Assembly: GCA_002399285.1 (NCBI GenBank)
Contig: DHDI01000012.1
Coordinates: 1 to 64,000, forward strand
Direction: 5' to 3'
DNA from: Thermoanaerobacterales bacterium UBA4880
GTDB taxonomy: Bacteria > Bacillota > Thermoanaerobacteria > Thermoanaerobacterales > UBA4877
Length of the DNA stretch: 64,000 nucleotides
Part shown: piece by piece, positions 1-8,313 of the stretch
Layout of the letters: each line of letters starts with the position of its first letter
Numbering within the stretch: position 1 is the first letter of the stretch
Translations under genes and position numbers: made by a program
The notes under the pieces: generated by a model
Seen by the model: the letters and a program-made list of their open reading frames with translations, nothing else
Database searches by the model: none
What the model was told of the DNA's origin: nothing

Positions 1-62
1 GTTTTGATGATATGATGAATAGACGGGGAAGACTGTACGGCCTGTATGATATATACAACTGA
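1..62 (+). CDS. C-terminal end of a truncated upstream gene
   Basis: An open frame enters from the left edge and stops at TGA 60-62. The visible residues end in RLYGLYDIYN. A rho-independent terminator follows about 17 bases later, which supports this being a real gene end. The fragment is too short to assign a family. Confidence 0.45.
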   Translation, partial: FDDMMNRRGRLYGLYDIYN

Positions 63-79
63 GGCTGAGTGGCAAACGG

Positions 80-110
80 GACGGGGATGCATGCCCCATC
101 TTTTTTTATT
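80..110 (+). terminator. Rho-independent terminator after the truncated gene
   Basis: A GC-rich stem (GACGGGG pairing with CCCCATC, one mismatch) with a 7-base loop is followed by seven T residues. It separates the left-edge gene from the MarR-ABC operon. Confidence 0.75.
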
Positions 111-139
111 TACGGCAGGAAAAAATTTGCCGCATGCTG

Positions 140-167
140 TTGACTTTTTATTTCATGATGGTATAAT
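140..167 (+). promoter_or_regulatory. Sigma-A promoter of the marR-ABC exporter operon
   Basis: TTGACT at 140-145 and TATAAT at 162-167 are separated by 16 bases. A TG dinucleotide one base before the -10 makes it an extended -10 promoter. It lies 43 bases upstream of the MarR start codon. Confidence 0.8.
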
Positions 168-171
168 AATA

Positions 172-193
172 ATTTGTTAGCCGACTAAATAAA
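172..193 (+). promoter_or_regulatory. Putative MarR operator (dyad TTAG-N4-CTAA)
   Basis: TTAG (177-180) and CTAA (185-188) form a dyad around CCGA, with partial symmetry further out. It begins just downstream of the -10 box, where bound repressor would block transcription. MarR-family proteins commonly autoregulate through such dyads, so the assignment is an inference from position and symmetry. Confidence 0.55.
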
Positions 194-209
194 TTTAGGA
201 TGTGAGGTA

Positions 210-656
210 ATGAATTGTTTGGATTCCAATTCCAACTATGCCCTCTTTATGGATATTATAAGGCTACATGGTCTGAATGCGCACATGGCATTTACAAAGA
301 AGGGAGTCTATCCGGGACAGCCTCAGCTGCTGTTCTGCCTGCATAAAAACGACGGGCAGAGCCAGGCCGAGCTGGCGAAGACTCTGCGGATGAAGCCACC
401 CACCGTTACCGTCATGCTCCAGAGGATGGAGAGGGTCGGCATGGTGAAAAGAGAGCAGGACAAGGATGACCAGCGCGTGGTCCGCGTATATATAACGGAT
501 TACGGGCGGAAAATATGCGCATGGGTATATCAAGAGACGCAGAGGATAGAGGAGGGAATGTTCCACGGGTTTTCCGGGGAGGACGAGGAAATTCTGAACG
601 GGTTTTTGATCAGATTGAGGGATAATCTTAAGGATTCTATCGATAGCATGAGGTGA
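210..656 (+). CDS. MarR-family transcriptional regulator
   Basis: This 148-residue protein has the size and layout of MarR regulators. A winged helix-turn-helix occupies about residues 50-100 (SQAELAKTLRMKPPTVTVML, then a wing with DKDDQRVVRVYIT), flanked by dimerisation helices. GTGAGG precedes the ATG. Ten bases separate it from a two-gene ABC exporter, and a promoter with an overlapping dyad lies upstream. The arrangement suggests a local repressor that responds to a toxic ligand and controls its own exporter. The ligand cannot be read from the sequence. Confidence 0.9.
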   Translation: MNCLDSNSNYALFMDIIRLHGLNAHMAFTKKGVYPGQPQLLFCLHKNDGQSQAELAKTLRMKPPTVTVMLQRMERVGMVKREQDKDDQRVVRVYITDYGRKICAWVYQETQRIEEGMFHGFSGEDEEILNGFLIRLRDNLKDSIDSMR

Positions 657-665
657 TAATTTTTT

Positions 666-2393
666 ATGAAGAAGATTTTCAGCAATTTAAAACCGTATAG
701 ATGGTATATTTTGCTCTCGCTGCTCTGTATAACCGGCCAGGCCATGTCGCAGCTGATACTTCCCACGCTGCTGGCCGATATCGTGAACACCGGCATAGTA
801 AAGGGCGATACCGGCTATATACTGTCCGTGGGAGGAAAGATGCTTTTGGTGGCGCTGGGATCGGGAGCTGCAGCCATAGCGGCAAGCTATTTTTCCTCCA
901 AGTCCGCAATGGGTTTCGGCAAGTCTTTGAGGGAGAGCGTATTTAAAAAAGTGGAGAGCTTTTCTCTGCATGAGTTTGACAGTATAGGCGCCGCTTCGCT
1001 GATAACCAGGACGACCAACGACGTAACACAGCTGCAGATGGTCACCATGATATTCTTCAGGATGGTGCTTATGGCACCGGTAATGGCCGTCGGCAGCATT
1101 ATAATGGCCGTCGTCACGGCGCCCAGCCTGTCCTATATATTCGCCATAGTCATACCGATAATCGCGGCCGTGATCCTAACCGTATCGCAGCTTTCGCTGC
1201 CGCTCTTCCGGTCGATGCAGGCAAAGATAGATACGGTGAACAGAGTTATCAGAGAGAATCTGACGGGCGTGAGAGTAATACGCGCCTTCAACCGTATGCA
1301 TTTTGAGAAGAAGAGATTCGACACGGCAAATATAGACCTTACCGACGTGGCAGTCAGGGTAAACCGGCTGATGGCCGTCATGATGCCGCTGGTCACGCTG
1401 ATATTCAACATAACGGCGGTAGCCATAATATGGCTGGGCAGCCTGAAAATAAATGCGTCGCTGTTGGAGGTAGGCAACCTGATGGCCTTTATACAGTACG
1501 CCATGGAGATAATGTTCTCCACCATGATGCTGTCCATAGTGTTCGTCATGATACCGCGTGCGGCAGCGTCCGCAGAGAGGATCAACGAGGTGCTGAACAT
1601 GGAGCCGGAGATAGTGGACCCGGAACAGTCCGTGAATTATGAGGATAAAAAGGGAACGATAGAGTTCAAGGACGTGAGCTTTAATTACCCCGGTGCGGAT
1701 GAACCGGCCGTAAGCGGCATATCCTTTAAGGCTCAGCCGGGCAGCACGACTGCCATAATAGGAGCCACCGGCGCGGGGAAGTCCACTATTCTGAATCTCA
1801 TAATGCGTTTTTATGACGTCACCGGAGGCAGCATAACCATAGACGGCGTCGACATAAGGGATATGTCCCAGGCCGATCTCCGCTCGATGATAGGCTATGT
1901 GCCGCAGAGATCCGTCCTGTTTACCGGGACGATAACCGAAAATATAAAATACGGCAAGGACGACGCCGGCGACGAAGAGGTCCGGAATGCCGCGGAGATA
2001 GCGCAGGCCTCGGAATTTATAGACGGAATGAAAAATGGGTACGATACCGTACTTTCCGAAGGCGGCCTCAATGTGTCGGGAGGACAGAAGCAGAGGCTTT
2101 GCATAGCCAGGGCGATCGTGAGAAACCCCAGGATATATCTCTTTGACGACAGCTTTTCCGCACTGGATTTCAAGACGGATGCCAATCTCAGGATAGCCCT
2201 GAGCCGCGAGACCAAGAATGCCACGGAAATAATAGTGGCCCAGAGGGTGGCGACGGTGATGAACGCCGACCAGATAATAGTGCTGGACGACGGCAGGATA
2301 GCCGGCATCGGCAGACACAAGGAACTATATCAAAACTGTGAAACATACAGGGATATCGTGCTTTCGCAGCTTTCCGAGGAGGAGATAGCATGA
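666..2393 (+). CDS. ABC exporter half-transporter with degenerate nucleotide site
   Basis: This 575-residue protein joins an N-terminal six-helix ABC transmembrane domain (about 1-310) to a nucleotide-binding domain. Walker A (GATGAGKST) is at 366-374 and a canonical signature (VSGGQ) at 470-474. The Walker B region reads YLFDDSFSALD, so the catalytic Glu is Asp495, and the switch His is Gln526 (VAQRVATV). These substitutions are typical of the degenerate half of heterodimeric exporters such as LmrC or TM287. The stop overlaps the start of the next gene, consistent with equimolar assembly. A multidrug or lipid exporter is the likely role; the substrate is unknown. Confidence 0.92.
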   Translation: MKKIFSNLKPYRWYILLSLLCITGQAMSQLILPTLLADIVNTGIVKGDTGYILSVGGKMLLVALGSGAAAIAASYFSSKSAMGFGKSLRESVFKKVESFSLHEFDSIGAASLITRTTNDVTQLQMVTMIFFRMVLMAPVMAVGSIIMAVVTAPSLSYIFAIVIPIIAAVILTVSQLSLPLFRSMQAKIDTVNRVIRENLTGVRVIRAFNRMHFEKKRFDTANIDLTDVAVRVNRLMAVMMPLVTLIFNITAVAIIWLGSLKINASLLEVGNLMAFIQYAMEIMFSTMMLSIVFVMIPRAAASAERINEVLNMEPEIVDPEQSVNYEDKKGTIEFKDVSFNYPGADEPAVSGISFKAQPGSTTAIIGATGAGKSTILNLIMRFYDVTGGSITIDGVDIRDMSQADLRSMIGYVPQRSVLFTGTITENIKYGKDDAGDEEVRNAAEIAQASEFIDGMKNGYDTVLSEGGLNVSGGQKQRLCIARAIVRNPRIYLFDDSFSALDFKTDANLRIALSRETKNATEIIVAQRVATVMNADQIIVLDDGRIAGIGRHKELYQNCETYRDIVLSQLSEEEIA

Positions 2394-4285
2394 GCGAAGA
2401 CAGCGAAAGAGACTACACCCTCAGAGGAGGAAGGCAGAGAGCGGAGCGCGGAGGCGGGCCGCCAATGGCCCGGGGAGCGGAAAAACCCAAGGATTTCTCG
2501 GGCAGCATGAAAAGGCTCATGCAGTATATAAAGCCATATCTCCCGACGATCATAGTGGTATTCGTCATGGCGGCGCTCAGCACGGTATTCGGCATACTGG
2601 GGCCGAAAATAACCGGCCTGGCCACCACCAAGCTCTTCGAAGGCTCCATGGCCATACTCCATAAAAAACCGGGCGCCGGGATAGATTTCCCCTATATAAT
2701 ACACATCCTGGAGATACTGCTCGGCCTGTATCTGGCAAGCGCCGTATTTACCTATGTCCAGCACTACATGATGGCGGGGGTGGCGCAGGGTGTCGTTAGG
2801 GAAATGCGCGCGGACATCATGGATAAACTGACCAGGCTCCCCCTGAAATTCTTTGACGCAAACCCTTACGGGGAGGTACTCAGCCGCGTGACCAACGACG
2901 TGGATAATATAAGCGGCACGCTGCAGCAGAGCATAACTCAGCTCATCACGGCCATAGTCACCATCATCGGCGTAGTGGTCATGATGCTGACCATAAGCCC
3001 GCTGCTCACACTGGTCACGGTAATAACCCTGCCGCTCAGTTTGATAGCGATAAAATCCATAGCCTCGCGCTCGCAGAGATATTTTGCCGCGCAGCAGAGG
3101 GTGCTTGGTAACCTCAACGGACATGTGGAGGAGATGTACGGCGGGCATAACATAATAAAGGCCTTTGGACGCGAAGAGGATTCTATAAACGAGTTCCGAT
3201 CCATAAATGAGGAACTTTACGCGGCATCGTGGAAGGCTCAGTTCATATCCGGCATAATAATGCCCGTGATGAACTTCATCAGCAACCTGGGATATGTCTT
3301 CGTCTGCGTGGTCGGCGGCATAATGGTCGCCGGCGGCCGCATCACCATAGGCAACGTGCAGGCCTTCATTCAATACTCCAGACAGTTTACGCAGCCGATA
3401 ACGCAGACGGCCAACATAGCCAACATCATTCAGTCCACCATCGCCTCGGCCGAAAGGGTATTCGAGATACTCGACCAGCCTGAGGAGATACCGGACAGGG
3501 AGGATGCCCCTCATATCGAGGACGCAAAGGGCCATGTACAGCTGGAACATGTGGATTTCAGCTATAAAAAGGATGAGTCTCTCATAGAGGATCTGAATAT
3601 CGACATAAAGCCCGGCCAGATGGTCGCCATCGTCGGACCTACGGGCGCAGGCAAGACCACCATAGTGAACCTATTAATGAGGTTCTACGAAATAAACTCC
3701 GGCAGGATATCCGTAGACGGAATAGATATCAGGGACCTCAAGAGGGATGACCTCAGGAGCGTTTTCGGCATGGTGCTGCAGGACACATGGCTGTTCAGCG
3801 GTACTATCAGGGACAACATTGCATACGGCAGGGAAGGCGCCAGCGAAGAGGAGGTAATAAGAGCAGCCAAAGCCGCTCATGCCCATCACTTCATCAAGGC
3901 GCTTCCCGACGGCTACAATACCGTGCTCAATGAAGAGGCCTCCAATATATCCCAGGGAGAAAAGCAGCTGCTGACCATTGCCAGGACAATGTTGGCCGAT
4001 CCCGATATACTGATACTGGATGAAGCGACCAGCAACGTGGACACGCTGACCGAGATGTATATACAGAAGGCAATGAAGCAGCTCATGAAGGACAGGACCA
4101 GCTTTGTCATTGCCCACCGTCTGTCCACCATCAGAAATGCGGACAATATACTCGTGATGAATCACGGCAGGATAATAGAACAGGGCAGCCATGAACAGCT
4201 TATGAATGCGGGCGGCTTCTATGCCGATCTGTACAAGAGCCAGTTTCTTGGAGCATTCACCGGCGACGAAGAAAGCGCCGGATAA
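2390..4285 (+). CDS. ABC exporter half-transporter with catalytic Walker B
   Basis: This 631-residue partner of the preceding gene starts in an ATGA overlap. It has a charged, Arg/Gly-rich N-terminal extension of about 40 residues, a transmembrane domain, and an ATPase domain with Walker A GPTGAGKTT (416-424), catalytic Glu545 (ILDEATSNVD) and switch His576 (VIAHRLSTI). Its signature is altered to ISQGEKQ. Together with its partner it would form one consensus ATP site (this Walker A/B plus the partner's SGGQ) and one degenerate site, the usual design of heterodimeric bacterial exporters. Confidence 0.92.
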   Translation: MSEDSERDYTLRGGRQRAERGGGPPMARGAEKPKDFSGSMKRLMQYIKPYLPTIIVVFVMAALSTVFGILGPKITGLATTKLFEGSMAILHKKPGAGIDFPYIIHILEILLGLYLASAVFTYVQHYMMAGVAQGVVREMRADIMDKLTRLPLKFFDANPYGEVLSRVTNDVDNISGTLQQSITQLITAIVTIIGVVVMMLTISPLLTLVTVITLPLSLIAIKSIASRSQRYFAAQQRVLGNLNGHVEEMYGGHNIIKAFGREEDSINEFRSINEELYAASWKAQFISGIIMPVMNFISNLGYVFVCVVGGIMVAGGRITIGNVQAFIQYSRQFTQPITQTANIANIIQSTIASAERVFEILDQPEEIPDREDAPHIEDAKGHVQLEHVDFSYKKDESLIEDLNIDIKPGQMVAIVGPTGAGKTTIVNLLMRFYEINSGRISVDGIDIRDLKRDDLRSVFGMVLQDTWLFSGTIRDNIAYGREGASEEEVIRAAKAAHAHHFIKALPDGYNTVLNEEASNISQGEKQLLTIARTMLADPDILILDEATSNVDTLTEMYIQKAMKQLMKDRTSFVIAHRLSTIRNADNILVMNHGRIIEQGSHEQLMNAGGFYADLYKSQFLGAFTGDEESAG

Positions 4286-4327
4286 AAATGAGCTGCGGAG
4301 ATCATGTTCTCTGCAGCTCATTTTTTA
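4285..4327. terminator. Bidirectional rho-independent terminator
   Basis: ATGAGCTGC and GCAGCTCAT pair, extended inward by further complementarity, with a T-run on the plus side and an A-run on the other. It lies between the convergent ABC exporter and DUF1657-like genes and can end both transcripts. Confidence 0.8.
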
Positions 4328-4522
4328 TCACTTGTCTATACCGTAAAGTCCCTCGTCCACCTTGGCTTCCAGGCCCTTGAGCATAACGCCCAGCTGGTCC
4401 GCGTAATTGTGATAGGTCTTCTGAAGACTGTTCTCGTCGGTCTCCTTGGAGAATTTCTCCAGATCGTAGCGCGCCTTTTTCAGACTGCCGATAACCGTAT
4501 TCAGCGAATTGACGTCAGGCAT
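4328..4522 (-). CDS. Small DUF1657-like protein
   Basis: This 64-residue, charged, mainly helical protein has an LKKARYDLEKF core and the length of DUF1657 proteins, which are common in spore-forming Bacillota and often lie near spoVA genes. The ATG at 4522 was chosen over an upstream TTG because GGAGG sits nine bases before it. It stands alone here, facing the ABC exporter. The family match is from memory of its pattern, so a generic helical small protein remains possible. Confidence 0.6.
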   Translation of the reverse strand: MPDVNSLNTVIGSLKKARYDLEKFSKETDENSLQKTYHNYADQLGVMLKGLEAKVDEGLYGIDK

Positions 4523-4572
4523 ACACAAACACCTCCGGTATTATTTTTTTCCATATCGCAGATTTTATTCTG

Positions 4573-4594
4573 ACACAAGGTGACGGTTCTCTGG
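4573..4594 (+). repeat. REP-like repeat, degenerate copy
   Basis: ACACAAGG followed by GACGGTTCT matches, in inverted orientation, the element at 5833-5859. The two copies bracket the aldolase gene. Repeats with a GGGACGGTTC core are, from memory, frequent between genes in clostridial genomes. Confidence 0.5.
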
Positions 4595-4781
4595 CGCTGC
4601 GGTATGTTTGACACTTGCCGGCAATGAAATGTCTGATGATCCTTGGGAACAAAGGGCTTCCAACCATTATGCCGGGTCAAAAAAGTGCACGATATTATAC
4701 GATTTTATGTGTACGCCAAGATCGATCAGCCTGACGCCATTCTGCGTCTGCAACAAACTGCATTTAGGCGTGCAAAAGTGC

Positions 4782-4787
4782 TATAAT
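4782..4787 (+). promoter_or_regulatory. Likely -10 box of the aldolase gene
   Basis: A consensus TATAAT lies 47 bases before the aldolase start codon. No good -35 hexamer is visible at the expected spacing, so the promoter may need an activator. Confidence 0.5.
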
Positions 4788-4833
4788 AAAAGTTAGGGAT
4801 TTCATTTATTTTACTTGAAGTGGAGATGATTTA

Positions 4834-5721
4834 ATGAATAAACAGCAGATGGACCGTATCCTCACTGGGAAGGGTTTTATCGCCGCACTGGATCAAAGCG
4901 GCGGAAGCACTCCCAAGGCTCTTTTGCAATACGGCATTAAGGAAGACAGCTATTCCAACGATGAAGAGATGTTTGATCTGGTGCATGAAATGAGGAAGCG
5001 CATCATAACCAGTCCTTCGTTTACCTCGCAGTATATTTTGGGGGCCATCCTATTTGAGAATACTATGGACCGCACCGTCGGCGATCAATTCACCGCCGAT
5101 TATCTTTGGGAGAAAAAGGGCGTCGTTCCCTTCCTGAAGGTGGATAAAGGCCTGGCCGGGCTTGAGGACGGCGTTCAGCTGATGAAGCCCATGCCGGATC
5201 TGGACGATCTTTTAAAGAGAGCCGTCCAGAAAGATATTTTCGGTACCAAAATGCGCTCCGTCATAAAACAGGCTGACCCCAAGGGGATCAAAGAGATAAC
5301 TGCCCAGCAGTTTGAAATAGGCAAGCGCATCATAGCGGTCGGGCTGATTCCTATTATCGAGCCCGAGGTAGACATACACAGCGCGGATAAGGCGGAGTCG
5401 GAGAAAATACTCAGGGATGAGATTTTAAAACAATTATCCACACTGGGAGCGGATGAAAAAGTCATGCTCAAGCTGTCGATACCGACAGTGGATAATTTCT
5501 ACAGTGGTCTGATGAGCGATAAGCATGTAGTAAGGGTCGTGGCTCTGTCGGGCGGATATACACAGAGCGAGGCGAATGAGAGGCTGTCGCGCAACCACGG
5601 ACTGATAGCCAGCTTCTCGCGCGCCCTGTCCCAGGGATTGACTGCCCAGCAGACGGACGAGGAGTTCAACGCCATGCTGCTTGACTCGATCAAAGCGATT
5701 TATGCGGCATCCATCACTTAA
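4834..5721 (+). CDS. fda: Fructose-bisphosphate aldolase, class I
   Basis: This 295-residue enzyme cleaves fructose 1,6-bisphosphate to dihydroxyacetone phosphate and glyceraldehyde 3-phosphate in glycolysis, working through a Schiff base. It closely resembles Staphylococcus-type class I aldolases: [20 protein letters not shown] N-terminus ([17 protein letters not shown]), RIITSP, a [14 protein letters not shown] segment with the Schiff-base Lys213 (MLKLSIP), and ALSGGY for phosphate binding. Length matches the family. It is monocistronic, with its own -10 box and terminator, as often seen for a highly expressed glycolytic gene. Confidence 0.95.
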   Translation: MNKQQMDRILTGKGFIAALDQSGGSTPKALLQYGIKEDSYSNDEEMFDLVHEMRKRIITSPSFTSQYILGAILFENTMDRTVGDQFTADYLWEKKGVVPFLKVDKGLAGLEDGVQLMKPMPDLDDLLKRAVQKDIFGTKMRSVIKQADPKGIKEITAQQFEIGKRIIAVGLIPIIEPEVDIHSADKAESEKILRDEILKQLSTLGADEKVMLKLSIPTVDNFYSGLMSDKHVVRVVALSGGYTQSEANERLSRNHGLIASFSRALSQGLTAQQTDEEFNAMLLDSIKAIYAASIT

Positions 5722-5740
5722 TACGTAGACTGCACATTAT

Positions 5741-5769
5741 AACGCTGCCGACTTGTTTCGGCAGCGTTT
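5741..5769 (+). terminator. Terminator of the aldolase gene
   Basis: AACGCTGCCG and CGGCAGCGTT form a perfect 10-base stem with a short loop, starting 20 bases after the stop codon. The T-run is short (TTTG). Confidence 0.7.
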
Positions 5770-5817
5770 GCACTATTCACACATGTTTAATCATATCGGG
5801 GGCAAATTAGAGGGCGG

Positions 5818-5873
5818 CACAGGGGTTTCTTACAGCACAACAGAACCGTCCCCTTGTGTTCGCCCTTGTGTTT
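5818..5873. repeat. REP-like palindromic intergenic repeat
   Basis: GGCACAGGGG near 5818 pairs with CCCCTTGTG near 5850-5858, so the element can fold. Its core at 5833-5859 is the inverse of the GACGGTTCT element at 4573-4594. It resembles REP-type repeats of clostridia, but only two copies are visible here. Confidence 0.5.
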
Positions 5874-5890
5874 GGAAGGGAGAAAATATT

Positions 5891-6169
5891 ATGAGCGGTA
5901 TCGATACGTTTCTGGATGCCAAGGGCAGGATAGTAAAGCTGCCTTCAAAGAGGGAGGCTAGGAAAGAGGTGCTGGGATATCTGGCGGGCAAGTTTTCGCC
6001 CGGCCGGGATTACACCGAAAAGGAAGTAAACGCCGTCATAGACGAATGGCACACCTTCGGCGACTATTTCCTGCTGCGGAGGGAGCTTATAGAAAAAGGG
6101 CTGCTCTGCAGGACGGCCAACGGGTCGCGGTATTGGAAAGATGAAGAGACGGAGGGACCGGCATACTGA
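5891..6169 (+). CDS. DUF2087 domain protein
   Basis: The 92-residue product begins MSGIDTFLDAKGRIVKLPSK and contains the full DUF2087 pattern: FLD..GR, PSKR, VLGYLAGKF, RDYTEKEVNAVID, FGDYFLLRRELIEKGLL and GSRYWK. This fold is winged-helix-like, and family members are often fused to or found near regulators, so nucleic-acid binding is plausible but unproven. The ATG at 5891 follows AAGGGAG; a longer open frame upstream runs through an intergenic repeat and is rejected. Confidence 0.8.
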   Translation: MSGIDTFLDAKGRIVKLPSKREARKEVLGYLAGKFSPGRDYTEKEVNAVIDEWHTFGDYFLLRRELIEKGLLCRTANGSRYWKDEETEGPAY

Positions 6170-6224
6170 CGCCAAACCTGCGTTACTTCAGCAAAAATGA
6201 TGTTTATATGGCATGGCAAAATTA

Positions 6225-6233
6225 TGATATAAT
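6225..6233 (+). promoter_or_regulatory. Extended -10 promoter of the M42 peptidase operon
   Basis: TGATATAAT lies 30 bases upstream of the first M42 gene. There is no good -35, consistent with an extended -10 promoter. The same nine-base motif occurs before aroH, the osmoprotectant-binding gene and the SLH deacetylase. Confidence 0.6.
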
Positions 6234-6262
6234 GTTGATATACGATGGAAGGAGTTGAATAA

Positions 6263-7306
6263 ATGGAGACGATGGAGTTTTTATCACGGGTCAATAACCT
6301 CGCCGGTATATCGGGCTATGAAAAGAACGTGTCCGACGTGGTGGCGAACGTTTTTAAGGAATACTGCGACGAAGTGACGGTGGACAGCTTCTATAACGTC
6401 ACCGGCAAAAAATCCATGAACGGCGGAGGAAGTCCGCGGGTGATGCTGGCCGCTCACATGGACGAGGTGGGCATGATGGTAACGGACATAGACAAAAACG
6501 GATTTATAAAGTTTAACGGCATAGGCATAGATCAGAGGATACTTCCCGGCCAGGAGGTCAGGGTACACGGCAGGAAAGAGCTGCTGGGCATAATAGGCGC
6601 CAAACCGCCTCATCTGCAGAAACCGGGAGAGTCGGAAAAGGCGGTGGACATCGAGGATCTGTCCATTGATCTTGCCATGGATGGGGATAAAGTAAAACAG
6701 CTGGTAAGGATAGGCGACCCCATAACTTTCCGGAGTCCCGTCATTCCCATGAACGGCAGCCGCATAACCGGCAAGTCATTAGACGACAGGGCGGGCGTCG
6801 CCGTTATAGTGGAGGCCATGAAGGAGCTGGACCGCTTAAGCTACGGAGCGGAGGTCCGCTTTGTGGCGACCACGCAGGAAGAACTCGGCAGCCGCGGCGC
6901 CAAGATCAGTACATACGACAACTCGCCCGAGGTGGGCATTGCCATCGACGTTACCCACGGGGATACGCCCGACGCACCCAAGGAACAGACATGCGTCTTA
7001 GGAAAGGGCCCGGCCATCGGCATGGGGCCCAACATGCATCCCCTGCTCACGCGCAGGCTCATAGATACGGCCAGGGAATACGGCATTGATTATCAGCCCG
7101 AGGTCATACCCGGCCACAGCGGGACGGATGCCTGGGTAATGCAGGTGACCAAAGACGGCGTTCCCACCGTGCTTGTGTCCGTTCCCCTGAGATACATGCA
7201 TACCACCGTGGAGACCATGGATCTGGACGACATAAGGAAGGCGGGCAGGCTGATAGCCCTGTTTATAGCTTCACTGAAGGAGGCGGACGAATGCTTAAAC
7301 TTTTAA
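6263..7306 (+). CDS. M42 family metallo-aminopeptidase, copy 1
   Basis: This 347-residue cytosolic enzyme belongs to the M42 (FrvX/YsdC/TET) family of dinuclear metal aminopeptidases. Ligand motifs are in order: AAHMDEVG (His65, Asp67), SLDDRAG, TQEELGSRGA with the catalytic Glu pair, AIDVTHGDTP, and VPLRYMHTTVE. GGAAGGAG precedes the ATG. It opens a three-gene operon of M42 paralogues and its end overlaps the next start by 16 bases. TET-type assemblies degrade short peptides to amino acids; the specificity of this copy cannot be read. Confidence 0.93.
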   Translation: METMEFLSRVNNLAGISGYEKNVSDVVANVFKEYCDEVTVDSFYNVTGKKSMNGGGSPRVMLAAHMDEVGMMVTDIDKNGFIKFNGIGIDQRILPGQEVRVHGRKELLGIIGAKPPHLQKPGESEKAVDIEDLSIDLAMDGDKVKQLVRIGDPITFRSPVIPMNGSRITGKSLDDRAGVAVIVEAMKELDRLSYGAEVRFVATTQEELGSRGAKISTYDNSPEVGIAIDVTHGDTPDAPKEQTCVLGKGPAIGMGPNMHPLLTRRLIDTAREYGIDYQPEVIPGHSGTDAWVMQVTKDGVPTVLVSVPLRYMHTTVETMDLDDIRKAGRLIALFIASLKEADECLNF

Positions 7307-8313
7307 AGCGGCTTACGGAGACCGACGGCGTTTCGGGAGACGAACACCGCGTAAGGGAATTGATAAAGCAGGAGATATCTCCCTATGTCGACAGTATGTC
7401 TGCCGACAGCATGGGGAACCTCATAGCGATGAAAAAGGGCAGCGCGCAAAACCCAAAGAAGATAATGATAGACGCCCACATGGACGAGGTGGGACTCATC
7501 ATAACCCACATAGGCGACGACGGCATGCTGAAATTCGGCGTCATTGGTATGGATCAGAGGGTACTTCTCTCCAAGAGGGTGCTGATAGCCGGCAAGGTGC
7601 CCGGCGTCATAGGCGTGAAGGCCATACACCTGCAGGAGAAGGACGAGAGAAACAGCGTGGTAAAGAAGGAGAATATGTATATAGACATAGGCGCGGCGTC
7701 CAAAGAGGAGGCCGAAGGCCTGGTCAGCCTGGGAGACTATGCCGCCTTCACGACCAAGTGCGAGGACATAGGCAGCGGCAGGATAAAGGCCAAGGCCCTG
7801 GACGACAGGGTGGGCTGCGCCGTCTTGATAGAGGTGCTCAAGGAAAAGAATTATCCCGACGACGTCTACTTTAATTTTGCCGTGCAGGAGGAGGTCGGCC
7901 TGAGGGGAGCGGGAGTTGCGGCCTACAGGATAAACCCCGACGTGGGGATTGCCATAGAGGGCACCACCTGCTCGGACGTGCCCGGCGCCGATGAACACAT
8001 GTATTCCACGGTCATGGGATGCGGCCCGGCCATTTCGGTGATAGACAGGAGCTCCTATTCCTCAAGGGAGATAGTGGATGGGCTGAAGGAAGCTGCGGAG
8101 GGCGCAGGCATACCCTATCAGATGAAGAGGACGATGACGGGGGGCAACGACGCCGGAATGATGCAGCGCACCCATGAGGGTGCTAAGACGGGGGTCGTCT
8201 CGGTGCCGGTCAGATACATACACTCTCCGGCGTCTATTGTGGACCCTGTCGATTTTGAAAACACGGTAAAGCTGATAAAAGAATTTTTGAGAAAGGGAGT
8301 GTGCTGTAAATGA
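7291..8313 (+). CDS. M42 family metallo-aminopeptidase, copy 2
   Basis: The 340-residue middle paralogue starts inside the previous gene. Metal and catalytic motifs are intact: IDAHMDEVGL (His63, Asp65), ALDDRVG, AVQEEVGLRGA, AIEGTTCSDVPG and VPVRYIHSPAS. Note that the usual third-site Asp motif (IDVTHGDTP in copy 1) reads IEGTTCSD here, so an acidic ligand is kept as Glu. The three copies differ enough that complementary peptide specificities are plausible, as in the archaeal TET1/2/3 set. Confidence 0.92.
   Translation: MLKLLKRLTETDGVSGDEHRVRELIKQEISPYVDSMSADSMGNLIAMKKGSAQNPKKIMIDAHMDEVGLIITHIGDDGMLKFGVIGMDQRVLLSKRVLIAGKVPGVIGVKAIHLQEKDERNSVVKKENMYIDIGAASKEEAEGLVSLGDYAAFTTKCEDIGSGRIKAKALDDRVGCAVLIEVLKEKNYPDDVYFNFAVQEEVGLRGAGVAAYRINPDVGIAIEGTTCSDVPGADEHMYSTVMGCGPAISVIDRSSYSSREIVDGLKEAAEGAGIPYQMKRTMTGGNDAGMMQRTHEGAKTGVVSVPVRYIHSPASIVDPVDFENTVKLIKEFLRKGVCCK

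Larger units (their letters stand above)
4523..4833. other. Intergenic region before the aldolase gene
   Basis: No convincing gene lies here. It contains a degenerate repeat related to one at 5833-5859 (see 4573-4594), a 10-base perfect palindrome TTGCCGGCAA at 4615-4624, and the aldolase promoter region near 4782. An open frame at 4608-4796 lacks a ribosome site and family resemblance. Confidence 0.5.

Noticed and set aside
1176-2318. Long minus-strand open frame opposite the first ABC exporter gene
   Set aside because: It is a shadow of the conserved ABC gene: no ribosome site, biased His/Tyr/Arg composition and no family match.
2330-3550. Long minus-strand open frame opposite the second ABC gene
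   Set aside because: The plus-strand frame has full ABC transporter motifs; the reverse frame is a codon-bias artefact.
4608-4796. Open frame of 62 codons before the aldolase gene
   Set aside because: No ribosome site, no family resemblance, and it overlaps the aldolase -10 box.
5753-5890. Upstream extension of the DUF2087 gene
   Set aside because: The extension reads through the aldolase terminator and a REP-like repeat; the ATG at 5891 has its own ribosome site.
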